From assembly GCA_002928735.1 (NCBI GenBank), contig PERL01000009.1, forward strand, positions 62,001 through 126,000: a stretch of 64,000 nucleotides of DNA, in the 5' to 3' direction. The notes beneath the pieces were generated by a model. It searched no databases. It worked only from the letters and a program-made list of their open reading frames with translations, and was not told the DNA's origin. Shown in pieces: positions 7,305 through 16,148 of the stretch. How positions within the stretch are numbered: the stretch's first letter is position 1; every line of letters begins with the position of its first letter. This stretch comes from Hyphomicrobium sp. GTDB lineage: Bacteria > Pseudomonadota > Alphaproteobacteria > Rhizobiales > Hyphomicrobiaceae. The position numbers and the translations under genes are program-made.

Positions 7305-7880
7305 TCAATCCAGCCGCTGCAGCACGCTGAACGCCCCGCGCAGCTCCCCCGGCTTAAAACCCGTCGCCTGATCGTCCGGATAGAGTGCTGAAACCTTCGC
7401 CTTCACATCGTCGGCCAAAGCGCCTCCGTGGCAAACCGAACACGGCTGATCCACCATCATGATCGGTTTCATATAGCGAAGCGTCCGCACGCCATTGGTC
7501 GTCACGATCTCGGAATGCTCCAGCGTGCCCGGCGGCGTCCCGGCCATGATCCGGACCGCGAAGTCCTCCAGAACCCGCCGTTCAAAATCATCCGGTGCAT
7601 TGCCAGGATTGCGCACCTTCAGTGCGGTCCGTCGAACCGTCAAACCGCCCTTATCACCCGCCGCCTTGGACAAGGCGGGCGCCGCCGTCTGACACACCTC
7701 GATCGCCGCCACCGGACCGCCAGACGCCATGGCCGACATCAGCTCGGATTTCAGACTTTCGCCAAGCCCCGCGATCGCGGCCCGCGCCTTGCTGAGATCG
7801 GCCGGCGGCTCGTCCGCCATCCCGAAACCCGGCATCAAAGCCAACATCAAGCCGGCTATCGCTATCTTTTGCAGCGTCAT
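7305..7880 (-). CDS. DUF3365 (Tll0287-like) c-type heme protein
   Basis: 191-residue exported protein with signal peptide MTLQKIAIAGLMLALMPGFG ending near MADE. The body matches the DUF3365/Tll0287-like family: VCQTAAPALSK near the N-terminal third, LKVRNPGNAPDDFE in the middle and one heme c motif CSVCHG near residue 151. It ends in GAFSVLQRLD. Members are periplasmic heme proteins proposed to sense redox state, oxygen or NO. This is the soluble form without an attached kinase. Downstream on the same strand is the BLUF gene. The cycHJKL block at 36-40 kb would supply heme attachment. Confidence 0.82.
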   Translation of the reverse strand: MTLQKIAIAGLMLALMPGFGMADEPPADLSKARAAIAGLGESLKSELMSAMASGGPVAAIEVCQTAAPALSKAAGDKGGLTVRRTALKVRNPGNAPDDFERRVLEDFAVRIMAGTPPGTLEHSEIVTTNGVRTLRYMKPIMMVDQPCSVCHGGALADDVKAKVSALYPDDQATGFKPGELRGAFSVLQRLD

Positions 7881-8036
7881 CCCAGGTCTCCACGTGACAC
7901 GAATTTCAATCATTCATTAACCCAAAAGCCGATCGCGCCGCAGGCGAACCCGCCGTGGAATGCCCCTTGCGCCGAACCCCAAATCCAGCGGTCCGATGTC
8001 CCGGTCCGGCACACCCTGTTTCGAAAGTCGACGGCT

Positions 8037-9086
8037 ATGAACTCTGCTATCGATAAGTCCCGCATCGACTGGGTCGATATCGCCAAAGGCTTCTGCATCC
8101 TGCTCGTTGTCATGATGCACGCGACACTCGGCGTCGAAAAAGCAACCGGTGAACCGACGCTCCTGAACGGCTTCATCGAATGGGCCAAACCCTTCCGCAT
8201 GCCGGACTTCTTCCTGATTTCCGGCCTCTTCCTGGCCTCCCGCATCGACCGCCCGTGGCGCGGCTACCTCGACAGCAAGGTAGCCTATTTCGCGTACTTT
8301 TATGTGATCTGGCTCACCATCCAGTTTGCGATGAAAGCCCCCGGCATGATTGCGGCCGATGGGGCAGAGGCCACGCTGCTCGCCTATCTCACCGGTCTCG
8401 TCCAGCCCTGGGGCACGCTCTGGTTCATCTACATGCTGGCGGTCTTCTTCGTCACCGCCAAGCTCCTGAACGAGGCACCCAAGGCGCTCGTCTGGTCCGC
8501 CGCCGCGATGATCTACTTCGCAGCACCACACACCGGCTGGTTGCTCGTCGATGAATTCGCCGCCCGCTTTGTGTTTTTCTACACCGGATACTGGGCCGCC
8601 CCGATGATCTTCCGCTTCGCCGGCACGGTCGCTAAATCACCGCTGGCCCTCGTCATCGCAGCCCTCGTCGCCTGGGCTGCCGTCAACGGATTGCTCGTCG
8701 CCAATGGTCTGGCCTTCGCCAAGGGTCTCGACCTCTGGGTATCATACGCGGGAGTCGCCGCCGTGGTCGCCTTCAGCGTGATCCTCTTACCGACGTGGCC
8801 CGGCCGCGCGCTGGCCTACTGCGGCCGCAACTCGATCAAGATCTACCTCGCCTTTCCCCTCTTCATGGGACCCGCGCGCGTCGTCGCACTGAAGCTCGGC
8901 AGCATCATTCCCGATTGGGCCGCAGCCCTCATATCGATGTCAGCCGGGGTCATTGGCGCCCTGGTCCTGGCGCACATCGTCAACGGCACACGCTTCGACT
9001 TCCTGTTCAAGCGGCCGAATGCCTTTGCCCTCTCGACATCACGCCAGTCCACGCAACGGCCAGCCGAACGCATCGCGGTGATTTAG
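8037..9086 (+). CDS. Acyltransferase 3 family membrane protein
   Basis: 349-residue integral membrane protein of the acyltransferase-3 (Acyl_transf_3) family, which O-acylates sugars, peptidoglycan or surface glycans. It opens with RIDWVDIAKGFCILLVVMMH, the family's start containing the catalytic-site His of the first membrane helix. MPDFFLISGLFLA and WGTLWFIYMLAVFF follow, giving about ten helices in all. The ATG at 8037 was chosen because the family motif begins ten residues later; the open frame extends far upstream but that part overlaps the opposite gene and looks non-coding. The stop overlaps the SRPBCC gene stop by four bases. Confidence 0.85.
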   Translation: MNSAIDKSRIDWVDIAKGFCILLVVMMHATLGVEKATGEPTLLNGFIEWAKPFRMPDFFLISGLFLASRIDRPWRGYLDSKVAYFAYFYVIWLTIQFAMKAPGMIAADGAEATLLAYLTGLVQPWGTLWFIYMLAVFFVTAKLLNEAPKALVWSAAAMIYFAAPHTGWLLVDEFAARFVFFYTGYWAAPMIFRFAGTVAKSPLALVIAALVAWAAVNGLLVANGLAFAKGLDLWVSYAGVAAVVAFSVILLPTWPGRALAYCGRNSIKIYLAFPLFMGPARVVALKLGSIIPDWAAALISMSAGVIGALVLAHIVNGTRFDFLFKRPNAFALSTSRQSTQRPAERIAVI

Positions 9087-9703
9087 CCGGGCGGCGTTTC
9101 CGGCGGCGCGGGTGCGGGCTCGGGCGCGGCAGCAGGCGCTGGCTCGGCTGCGGGCGCGGCGGCCGGCGGCGCGGCTTCGGCCACGGCCTTCAACTTGGTG
9201 AGACCGCGCTCGTAATCGCTCCCGACCATCTGTTCCACGTCGATCCCCAGGATCGTGCAGATCAGCCGTTCGAAAAAACCCTGTTTGCCGTCAAGCGCCC
9301 ATGTCACCTTCGTGCCCTGCCCGTCCGGCTGAAACGCAAAAGCGACATCACTGGTACCTTCCATCGGCTCCACGAAATCAAGCCGGATCTTGATCGCTTC
9401 ATCGGGTTTGGCTTCCGTAATCGCCATCGCCCCACGGCCGACCTTTTCATTCCCCGCCCAGCGCATGATGGCGCCCGGCCCCGATGTGGGTCCCTCGAAC
9501 GTCACTTTCGAATTGGGATCAAGCTCCGCCCACGGCGACCAGGCCTGCCATTTCGCAAAGTCGTAAACCTGCCCGTAAACCTGCGCGGGTGCCGCATTGA
9601 TAACCGCCGACCGCTCGACCCGGTACGTATCAGGCTGCAGCCCCACCCACGCCAGAAGTCCGGCAATCGCCGCACCAATCAAAAGTCCAAGCGCTCGAAA
9701 CAT
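9083..9703 (-). CDS. SRPBCC-family (polyketide cyclase/START-like) protein
   Basis: 206 residues: one N-terminal membrane or signal helix (MFRALGLLIGAAIAGLLAWV), then an SRPBCC lipid/hydrophobic-ligand fold (residues 28-170: VERSAVINAAPAQVYGQVYD, WQAWSPWAELDP, GPGAIMRWAGNEKVGRG, TKVTWALDG), and a low-complexity Ala/Pro/Glu tail of about 35 residues. Proteins of this type are usually annotated as polyketide cyclase/dehydrase-like without a known substrate. The Pro/Ala tail may span the periplasm or cell wall (inference). Confidence 0.8.
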   Translation of the reverse strand: MFRALGLLIGAAIAGLLAWVGLQPDTYRVERSAVINAAPAQVYGQVYDFAKWQAWSPWAELDPNSKVTFEGPTSGPGAIMRWAGNEKVGRGAMAITEAKPDEAIKIRLDFVEPMEGTSDVAFAFQPDGQGTKVTWALDGKQGFFERLICTILGIDVEQMVGSDYERGLTKLKAVAEAAPPAAAPAAEPAPAAAPEPAPAPPETPPG

Positions 9704-9827
9704 AATCCACTCCCCCTTGAATCCGCCGCTCCGCGCCCACTTGCTCCAACCAACTCGACAATTTTGTGAACACCATGTGGAACCGGCTTATACTCCGATC
9801 ATCTGTCAGCGTCCTGGATGTCCGGCT

Positions 9828-10229
9828 GTGTGCCTTGAGCCTGCCCACTTCCGCGCCCGCTATCTCGCCGCGGCCCCAGTCGTGGCCCTCTTGCTGTCGG
9901 CCTGTGCCGGCTCCGTCGGCAGTGGCATGGTCGGACTGCCGGCGGAAGAATTCGAACGCGCCTTTGCAGCCGGCTACGATGTCGCCGCCGCCGAACGCTG
10001 CGGGGCGGCCATCGACGCTGGCGCCGTCCGTCACGCCCTCGTCACCGATGTCGAGCGCCGGGGACACCCACCCGGAATCGCCGACAAAGCCGGCCGTACA
10101 TTCGACAAAACCCGCTCCGAGTTCACCCAAAAACTGCGCGCCCGCCCGGACTATTGCGTAACCGAATATGCCGTGCCGCCCGAACGGCTTGCGCAGTACG
10201 CAAAAGGAGAGTTTTCTGCCGCCCGCTAA
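9828..10229 (+). CDS. Putative lipoprotein
   Basis: 133-residue lipoprotein of unknown function. The lipobox LLLSAC lies near residue 23 after a hydrophobic stretch, and the mature chain contains GLPAEEFERAFAAGYD and a Lys/Arg/Glu-rich helical end. No ATG is available in frame near the signal sequence; the GTG at 9828 is the best start. The competing minus-strand frame over the same bases is Gly/His/Arg-rich and lacks features of a real protein. Confidence 0.55.
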   Translation: MCLEPAHFRARYLAAAPVVALLLSACAGSVGSGMVGLPAEEFERAFAAGYDVAAAERCGAAIDAGAVRHALVTDVERRGHPPGIADKAGRTFDKTRSEFTQKLRARPDYCVTEYAVPPERLAQYAKGEFSAAR

Positions 10230-10317
10230 ATGGGCGGGTGCCCGACCTCCATTTGACCACATCCCCGCGCCTAAGCTCTTTTAGCAATGACACTGGCAAA
10301 GACTCGGAGACCCAGAT

Positions 10318-10686
10318 ATGCCCGCCCCCCGTTCGCCCCGCCTGATGATTGCAGCATGTGTCGTGAGCGCGATGAGCGGTCTTGCAAGCTTGCCTGCCCA
10401 GGCAGCCGATTATGCGGGCACGTGGGCAGCCGACCTCACCCAGTGCAAGGCCGGCCAAGACAGTCCGGACGCGCCTTTGATCATCACAGCCAAAGGCTAT
10501 GACCAGCACGAGGCCCACTGCACATTCGACGGCTTGAAATCCAGTGGCGCCGGCGAATGGTCGGGCAAAGCGTCTTGCAGTATCGAGGGCGACAAGCAAT
10601 CCATCTCTGTGGGGTTGACCGTGTCCGGCGACACGCTGACGCTGACCGAAGACGGGGCCGCCCGCGATCTTCTGCGTTGCCCCTAA
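10318..10686 (+). CDS. Secreted hypothetical protein
   Basis: 122-residue exported protein with signal peptide ending LPAQA (about residue 28). The mature part ADYAGTWAADLTQC... alternates strands and contains four Cys in regular spacing (TQC, AHC, ASC, LRC), like small lipocalin/META-like periplasmic proteins with two disulfides. I cannot assign a named family. It stands alone with an untranslated gap on either side. Confidence 0.65.
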   Translation: MPAPRSPRLMIAACVVSAMSGLASLPAQAADYAGTWAADLTQCKAGQDSPDAPLIITAKGYDQHEAHCTFDGLKSSGAGEWSGKASCSIEGDKQSISVGLTVSGDTLTLTEDGAARDLLRCP

Positions 10687-10943
10687 GCGCAAGTCCGTAA
10701 ACCAATAGAACTGTTCACTTTTATTGCACCAATTCCTCGACGCCCCGGACCGGGTCTGGCATCTTTAAGAGGTGCCGGGACACTGCGGCGCATCGCCATT
10801 TTGCAGAAAATGCTTCTGTTCCGCGCGGGACAGCTGAAACTTTTCGGATGAGCCATCGTTACTTAAACGTCTGTCACAGTTGCAGATTGCGACTTGATTG
10901 TGGCAGCCGCGAAACCCACGTCCTCAGTTGTATGGAGTAGAGG

Positions 10944-11615
10944 ATGCTGATCGCTGACAATGGCCAGTTCGCTGGCGCCCGTCCCGCGGACAACCGCGCT
11001 AAGACGGCTGCGCCGGCATCCGAAAGGAACCGCCGCATGATCGCGCATGGCGATAGCCTCTTCGCGCCCGGAACGCCCCGCGCCGCCGCTTACGTCGTCG
11101 AGTCCGGCGCTCTGTGCCACTATATCGTTTGGCCCGATGGAAGCCATGACGTGATCGAGTGCGCCTTCCCCGGCGACATCGTTGGCCTGGGTTCGCTGGG
11201 CGAACACGTCTCGACGGCGCAAGCCATGGTCGATACCGCTGTTGTGCCGTTGACCCGGTCTGAACTCGAGTCCGCGCTGCAATCGAATGCGGCCCTCGCA
11301 GCCCGCCTCTCGTCCGCCACCGATCGCGAATTCGATTATCTGCGCCGCCGGGCACTTACGCCCGGCCAGCGCCCCGCCCTCAATCGCATCGCGGCCTATC
11401 TTTTGGCCGTGGCTGGTAGCGCATGCCGGTCCGGCGAAACGCACCTCGCGTACGGACACGCAGGCGCAACATCACTGGCCGCTCTGCTCGATATGCCGGC
11501 CGGCGACGTAATTTCCGCTTTCGCTACCCTGCGCGATCGCGGCCTTGTGACTGAGCGCGATGGCGCCATCGTCATCGCGGATGCCACCGGCTTGGAAGCC
11601 CTCGCCGACGCGTGA
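10944..11615 (+). CDS. Crp/Fnr-like transcription regulator
   Basis: 223 residues with a cyclic-nucleotide-binding-like beta roll (GDSLFAPGTPRAAAYVVESG..CHYI, CAFPGDIVGLGSL) followed by a long dimer helix and a winged-helix region (RPALNRIAAYLLAVAG, HAGATSLAALLDMPAGDVISAFATLRDRGLVTER). It lacks the N-terminal Cys set of true Fnr and the cAMP-contact pattern of Crp, so the signal is unknown. The recognition helix is degenerate compared with Crp but the architecture is clear. About 250 bases of untranslated DNA precede it; target sites were not identifiable. Confidence 0.8.
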   Translation: MLIADNGQFAGARPADNRAKTAAPASERNRRMIAHGDSLFAPGTPRAAAYVVESGALCHYIVWPDGSHDVIECAFPGDIVGLGSLGEHVSTAQAMVDTAVVPLTRSELESALQSNAALAARLSSATDREFDYLRRRALTPGQRPALNRIAAYLLAVAGSACRSGETHLAYGHAGATSLAALLDMPAGDVISAFATLRDRGLVTERDGAIVIADATGLEALADA

Positions 11616-11663
11616 CCTGCGGGAGCGTCTTGCGTCCGTCCACCCGAGTGGTAATAGCGCTCC

Positions 11664-12053
11664 ATGAAAAAGTCCGTCATCGCCGGTCTCATCGCCCTGG
11701 CCGCGGCCGCCTCCGCTGCGGCCGCGCAAAACCTCTCCATCGATGAACAGGGCGCCCGCCACGGCCAAGCCCTGTCCGCCGCCAAGATATGCCCGGGGGC
11801 TCGCACGACGGCTAAAGTGAATGCCCTGGCCACTGCCATCAAAGCCGCCGACCGCGTCGCCTTCGACGCGGCCAGCCAGAAAATCATCCTTGCCTGGGAC
11901 AAGGCCTTCCTCTGTCAGGACGTCGACCCTGCCCAAGCGCCGCGCGAAATCAATTCCTGCCGCAAATCCAAGATCCTGAGCTGCACGGCGACGTGGAGCG
12001 AGATCGGCCCAGAAGGCACCGCGTTGCCCGGCCTCCTCGAATTCGCGCCTTAG
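11664..12053 (+). CDS. Secreted protein, tandem paralogue 1
   Basis: 129-residue exported protein (signal peptide MKKSVIAGLIALAAAASAAAA). Its mature part aligns along its length with the next gene: G.R.GQA....(I/V)C, T.KA.ALA.A, LAWDKAFLC versus LKSWKKTLAC, and SCTATWSEIGPEG versus SCKEAYKEIGPAG, with a shared PGL(L/I)E end. The spaced Cys suggest conserved disulfides. The pair arose by tandem duplication. The function is unknown. Confidence 0.7.
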   Translation: MKKSVIAGLIALAAAASAAAAQNLSIDEQGARHGQALSAAKICPGARTTAKVNALATAIKAADRVAFDAASQKIILAWDKAFLCQDVDPAQAPREINSCRKSKILSCTATWSEIGPEGTALPGLLEFAP

Positions 12054-12158
12054 GGAAGCGCGGCAGCGACGCGCCCATGACGCGCCGCAGTATTGAATTT
12101 CACTGACCCGAACCGGCCTCCGCCCCGTACACTCGGGAAATCATCCCGGAGGATCCCG

Positions 12159-12584
12159 ATGCCCAACCCCGTCACACTGGCCGCCCGTCTCATCGCAATA
12201 TCTGTCCTCGCGTTCGTGGCCCCAGCCATTGCCGAGGACGCCGCCGCGCCGGCACCCGCAAAATTCGGCGACCTCACCAATCCCCGCGACGCCGGCATCC
12301 GCTACGGCCAAGCCGCCGGCGTGGCCGCTGTCTGCCTCGACATGAAACCGACCGCCAAGGCGGAAGCGCTCTCGACCGCCTTCACCGGCGCCGATCTGGA
12401 GAAATTCAACGTCCAGGCCGAAACCGTCCTCAAGTCGTGGAAGAAGACGCTGGCTTGCGCCCACACCGCCGATCCCAACCCCTGCCGCCTCGCCCATCAA
12501 ATGAGCTGCAAGGAAGCCTACAAAGAGATCGGCCCCGCCGGCAGTGTCGCCCCCGGCCTCATCGAAATGTCGAAGGCGCAGTGA
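12159..12584 (+). CDS. Secreted protein, tandem paralogue 2
   Basis: 141-residue exported protein. It starts at MPNPVTLAARLIAISVLAFV, with GGAGGATCCCG upstream, after which the paralogy to 11664-12053 begins at DAGIRYGQAAGVAAVC. Five Cys are seen in the mature part. Its TGA overlaps the ATG of the next gene by one base (TGATG), so the two are translationally coupled. Function unknown. Confidence 0.72.
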   Translation: MPNPVTLAARLIAISVLAFVAPAIAEDAAAPAPAKFGDLTNPRDAGIRYGQAAGVAAVCLDMKPTAKAEALSTAFTGADLEKFNVQAETVLKSWKKTLACAHTADPNPCRLAHQMSCKEAYKEIGPAGSVAPGLIEMSKAQ

Positions 12585-13114
12585 TGCGGCGTCGCTTGCG
12601 GAGCGCGGCCCTACTCGCGCTCGTCATGGTCCCGGCGGCGGTGGCAAGCGCCGAACCGCTGGTGACCGTTGAGCCCGTCACGCTGCTGGAAAATGGCGGG
12701 ATTGCCGGTTGTGGACTCACATCGACGGTTACCGGCGGCGCCTCCTCGGCCATCGGCGAAGTCATCGCGTTCCGCGACGGCGACCGCACGGCCTTTGCCG
12801 TCCGCGCCCGGCCAAGCACCGCCACCAGCGAAGCCATCAGATCCGTGCGCCTCGCCACCGCCTCGCACGACACTGCCGCGCTATTCCCCCCATCGAAAAC
12901 CTTAGGCGACGGCATCGTCGAAACGCGCACCGTCCTTGAAGGCTTTTCCGGTTCGAGCTTCGCCCAGGAATTGATGGTCATGGGCGGCCGCTTCGAAATC
13001 GTCACCACAGCCGGAGAAACCATCGCCTACGATCTTCCCCGTCCGATGCCCCACCGCGTCCGCCAAGCCTACCTCAACTGCGCCGGCGACCTGTTTCGTC
13101 CTGAAGCCGATTAA
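12584..13114 (+). CDS. Secreted hypothetical protein coupled to 12159-12584
   Basis: 176 residues with signal peptide MRRRLRSAALLALVMVPAAVASA. The mature part is rich in beta-strand patterns (LVTVEPVTLLENGGIAGCGL, EVIAFRDGDRTAFAVRA, FEIVTTAGETIAYDL) and ends in CAGDLFRPEAD. There are only two Cys. The start codon overlaps the previous stop codon, so it is co-translated with the tandem paralogues and may share their periplasmic role. No family recognised. Confidence 0.7.
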   Translation: MRRRLRSAALLALVMVPAAVASAEPLVTVEPVTLLENGGIAGCGLTSTVTGGASSAIGEVIAFRDGDRTAFAVRARPSTATSEAIRSVRLATASHDTAALFPPSKTLGDGIVETRTVLEGFSGSSFAQELMVMGGRFEIVTTAGETIAYDLPRPMPHRVRQAYLNCAGDLFRPEAD

Positions 13115-13159
13115 CCACTTTGTCTTCCCCGCCAGCCCAACTGCTGGCACACTCACCCC

Positions 13160-13582
13160 ATGGCTGAAACAGAGAACACAATGCAACAAGCCGGTCCCTT
13201 GCAGGTGGGCGCCACGGGATCGGCCACCATCACCGTCGACGACACCCACACCGCCGCCCACGTCGGCAGCGGCTGCGAAGCCGTCCTCGCCACCCCCGTC
13301 ATGATCGCCCTGATGGAAGCCGCAGCCGTCGACGCCACCGAACACCTCCTCGACGCCGGCCACACATCGCTCGGCATCCGCATCGCCGTCGACCACACCG
13401 CCCCCACGCCCATCGGCCGCTTCGTCACCGCCACCGCCGAACTCATCGAAATCAAGGGCCGCCGCCTCTTCTTTCGCGTCACCGCCGAAGACGGCATCCG
13501 TCAGATCGGTTCCGGTGAGCACACCCGTGTTATCGTCTCCATCGACGATTTTCGCCAGCGGCTGCACGATCAGAAACAGTGA
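13160..13582 (+). CDS. FlK-like hot-dog thioesterase
   Basis: 140-residue cytoplasmic hot-dog-fold protein resembling fluoroacetyl-CoA thioesterase (FlK) family members. Visible landmarks are VGSGCEAVLATPVMIALMEA, placing the Thr and Glu of the FlK-type catalytic set, and GIRIAVDHTAPTPIG, placing the His. TATAELIEIKGRRLFFRV and GSGEHTRVIV complete the fold. Close relatives are generic acyl-CoA thioesterases; fluoroacetyl-CoA activity should not be assumed. It is preceded by the secreted-protein trio but has its own 45-base leader. Confidence 0.82.
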   Translation: MAETENTMQQAGPLQVGATGSATITVDDTHTAAHVGSGCEAVLATPVMIALMEAAAVDATEHLLDAGHTSLGIRIAVDHTAPTPIGRFVTATAELIEIKGRRLFFRVTAEDGIRQIGSGEHTRVIVSIDDFRQRLHDQKQ

Positions 13583-13665
13583 ACCAACCAACCCACTGAG
13601 AAAGTCTTGCTCGCCCCCTCGCCCAACCGCACACTCTGATGCAACCGACCCGGAGTGCCGCGCGC

Positions 13666-14331
13666 ATGTGTTTTTCCGCCCCAGCCAGCTTTATCGCCGC
13701 CGCAGTCGCGGGTACAGCCGGAGCCGCCTGCTTGGCCCGCGTGCGTCAACCGGGCGACTGGCCACTCGCCGCTATGCCGGTCTTTTTCGCCGTCCAACAG
13801 GCCATAGAAGGCTATCTCTGGCTTAATCTCGCGCGCGATCCCACGTCCGCCACGAGCACCGCGCTCACCGAAGGGTTCCTCATTTTCGCCCTGGTCTTCT
13901 GGCCGGTCTATGCACCGCTTGCCGCTTACGCAGCCGAGCCAGACACCCGGCGCAAACCCTGGATCGCGCTGTGCATGGCCGCCGGCATCGCCGTCGCGAT
14001 CTACTTTTTCACAGCTCTTGCCGATGCCCCGCGCACCGCCAGCATCCAGGAACACCACATTGCCTACAGCGCCGACACGGACCTGCCGCTCGCGATCCGC
14101 ATCCTCTATCCCGTCGCCACCTGCCTCACGCTCATGCTCTCCTCACATCGCGCCGTGGCGCTCGGCGGCTTCGTCATTTTCATTGGCTCCATCGTCTCTT
14201 ACTGGATGTACTGGAACGCCTTCACCTCCGTCTGGTGTTTCTTCGCCGCCATCGCCAGCGCGCTCATCATCTTCCATTTCGAGCGTGCCCGCCGCACCGC
14301 TGTCGCCGGCGCCAGCGCCGAACCACACTGA
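13666..14331 (+). CDS. DUF6629-like membrane protein
   Basis: 221-residue membrane protein with about seven hydrophobic helices. It begins MCFSAPASFIAAAVAGTAGA, the conserved opening of the DUF6629 group, and contains FFAVQQAIEGYLWL, another landmark. Function is unknown. The ATG at 13666 was preferred over 13639 because the family motif begins exactly there. It converges with ald across the terminator at 14336-14372. Confidence 0.75.
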   Translation: MCFSAPASFIAAAVAGTAGAACLARVRQPGDWPLAAMPVFFAVQQAIEGYLWLNLARDPTSATSTALTEGFLIFALVFWPVYAPLAAYAAEPDTRRKPWIALCMAAGIAVAIYFFTALADAPRTASIQEHHIAYSADTDLPLAIRILYPVATCLTLMLSSHRAVALGGFVIFIGSIVSYWMYWNAFTSVWCFFAAIASALIIFHFERARRTAVAGASAEPH

Positions 14332-14335
14332 TACA

Positions 14336-14372
14336 CAAAAAAGCGGGGCCGCGTTCAAAACGCCACCCCGCT
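14336..14372 (-). terminator. Rho-independent terminator of ald
   Basis: On the minus strand: AGCGGGG - 17-base loop - CCCCGCT followed by six T, 30 bases beyond the ald stop codon. The stem may also end the converging plus-strand gene, though without a T run on that side. Confidence 0.8.
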
Positions 14373-14402
14373 CAAGCTCGTCTTAAGATCTGCGCCCGCG
14401 CC

Positions 14403-15527
14403 TCACTCAGCCGCGAGCGCCACCGGCTTTCCCCCGCCCAGCCGATCGAAGCCGAGCGACAGCGCCACGGCCTGATGCATGATGCGGCCTTCCTTAACAT
14501 TGAGACCCGCCGCCAGATGCGGATCGCGGTCGAACGCGGCAAGCCCCTTCTCAGCAAGCTTCAACACGAACGGCAAGGTCGCGTTGTTCAACGCCTGCGC
14601 CGACGTATTCGGCACCGCGCCCGGCATGTTGGCGACGCAATAGTGGATGATCCCGTCGACCTCGAAGGTCGGATCGGCGTGCGTCGTCGGCTTCGAGGTT
14701 TCAAAGCAGCCGCCCTGATCGATTGAAACGTCGACCAGCACCGCGCCCCGCTTCATGGCCTTTAACATATCGCGAGTCACAAGCTTGGGCGCACTCGCGC
14801 CCGCCACGAGCACCGCACCCACGACCACGTCGGCTGCCAACACTTCGCTTTCCACCGTCGACATCGTCGAGGCCAGCGTGCGCACGCGTCCCTGGAACAG
14901 ATCATCGAGTTGCCGTAGCCGCGGCAACGACCGGTCGAGGATCGTCACGTCCGCGCCGAGCCCTGCCGCCATGCGCGCCGCATGCGTACCAACCACACCG
15001 CCCCCCAGCACAACAACCTTCGCCGGCTTCACGCCCGGCACGCCGCCCATCAGCACGCCACGACCACCTGTCGGACGGCGCAGCGCAATTGCCGCCGCTT
15101 CGATCGACAAGCGCCCCGCCACTTCGCTCATGGGAGCCAGCAGCGGCAGACCGCCGTTCGCATCCGTCACCGTTTCGTAGGCAATTGCCGTCGCGCCGGA
15201 CGCCAGAAGTCCCTTGGCCTGCTCCGCGTCGGGCGCCAGATGCAAATACGTGAACAGGATGTGATCTGGACGCAGACGCTCCCACTCGACCTTCTGCGGC
15301 TCCTTCACCTTCACGATCATCTCGCTCTGAGCGAAGACGGCCGCCGCGTCGGGAAGAATCTTAGCCCCGGCATATTCGTAGGCACTATCATCGGCAAAGA
15401 TTCCGGCGCCGGCGCCGGCCTGCACGAACACCTCATGACCCTTCGCGGTCAGTTCGCGCACCGACCCCGGCACCAGGCCGACCCGGTACTCGTTCGTTTT
15501 GATCTCTGTGGGAACGCCGATCCGCAT
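14403..15527 (-). CDS. ald: Alanine dehydrogenase
   Basis: 374 residues; NAD-dependent interconversion of L-alanine with pyruvate and ammonium. The N-terminal domain starts [20 protein letters not shown]. The pyruvate-site Lys (VKVKEP) lies near residue 75 and the catalytic His (TYLHLAPD) near 96. The Rossmann loop [14 protein letters not shown] lies near 170, and [20 protein letters not shown] near 300 is typical of the family. Length is as usual. The divergent Lrp-type regulator at 15669-16148 and the palindrome between them suggest alanine-responsive control, as in other Ald-Lrp pairs. Confidence 0.95.
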   Translation of the reverse strand: MRIGVPTEIKTNEYRVGLVPGSVRELTAKGHEVFVQAGAGAGIFADDSAYEYAGAKILPDAAAVFAQSEMIVKVKEPQKVEWERLRPDHILFTYLHLAPDAEQAKGLLASGATAIAYETVTDANGGLPLLAPMSEVAGRLSIEAAAIALRRPTGGRGVLMGGVPGVKPAKVVVLGGGVVGTHAARMAAGLGADVTILDRSLPRLRQLDDLFQGRVRTLASTMSTVESEVLAADVVVGAVLVAGASAPKLVTRDMLKAMKRGAVLVDVSIDQGGCFETSKPTTHADPTFEVDGIIHYCVANMPGAVPNTSAQALNNATLPFVLKLAEKGLAAFDRDPHLAAGLNVKEGRIMHQAVALSLGFDRLGGGKPVALAAE

Positions 15528-15558
15528 GATGTCCTCCTGGCGGTCAAATTCGCTGCGT

Positions 15559-15576
15559 CGAATGTGATCACATTCG
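15559..15576. promoter_or_regulatory. Perfect 18-bp palindrome between ald and the Lrp gene
   Basis: CGAATGTGATCACATTCG is a perfect inverted repeat 32 bases upstream of ald and 93 bases upstream of the divergent Lrp-type gene. Its position makes it the likely operator of the regulator (inference). It contains TGTGA/TCACA halves with no spacer, unlike the six-base spacer of a Crp site. Confidence 0.65.
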
Positions 15577-15668
15577 CGCGCCGAAGGTCAGCAATCTGAC
15601 TTGTATTTTGAACCGGGAACGCAGATAATCTGCACATAAGACGAAAAATACGCAGGATTTATGCGATA

Positions 15669-16148
15669 ATGGACCTCGATACGCTTGATATGGCCATACT
15701 CGGCACCCTTTCGGAGAACGGCCGCCTGTCTCAGGTTGATCTGGCCGAGCGTATCCCCCTGTCGCCCACCGCCATCGCCCGCCGCATCAAAGTCCTGGAG
15801 GAGAAAGGCGTCATCGAAGGCTATCAGGCTCGCATCAGCCGCTCCGCCCTCGGGCTCGACATGACCGTCCTTGTCCAGATCAGCTTGCAGAGCCAAAGCG
15901 AAGTCCTGCTGGCCGAATTCGAAAAAGCCATCGCAGCCGCGCCATCAGTTGTCTCGTGCCACCTGATGTCCGGCGAAGATGACTACGTGCTGACGGTGCT
16001 CGCCCGCGACCTCACCGATTACGAACGCATCCATCGCCAGGAGCTCTCCCGCCTCCCCGGCGTCACGCGCCTGCGCTCCAGCTTCGCGCTGCGCGAAGTC
16101 AAATCGCGCCCGCTGCCCGATACGCTGCTCACACGCCCGCGCGGCTAG
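15669..16148 (+). CDS. Lrp/AsnC-family transcription regulator
   Basis: 159 residues. The N-terminal winged helix reads [20 protein letters not shown], then the recognition region [26 protein letters not shown] ligand-binding domain follows ([50 protein letters not shown]). Placed divergently from ald with a shared 141-base control region, it most likely activates ald with alanine or another amino acid as ligand. The last four bases overlap the eutC stop end on the other strand. Confidence 0.92.
   Translation: MDLDTLDMAILGTLSENGRLSQVDLAERIPLSPTAIARRIKVLEEKGVIEGYQARISRSALGLDMTVLVQISLQSQSEVLLAEFEKAIAAAPSVVSCHLMSGEDDYVLTVLARDLTDYERIHRQELSRLPGVTRLRSSFALREVKSRPLPDTLLTRPRG

Noticed and set aside
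7428-8036. N-terminal extension of the acyltransferase
   Set aside because: It overlaps the heme protein on the other strand and reads as Arg/His-rich non-protein; the family motif begins right after the ATG at 8037.
9630-10262. Minus-strand open frame over the lipoprotein at 9828
   Set aside because: No signal or domain and atypical composition; the plus-strand frame has a lipobox.
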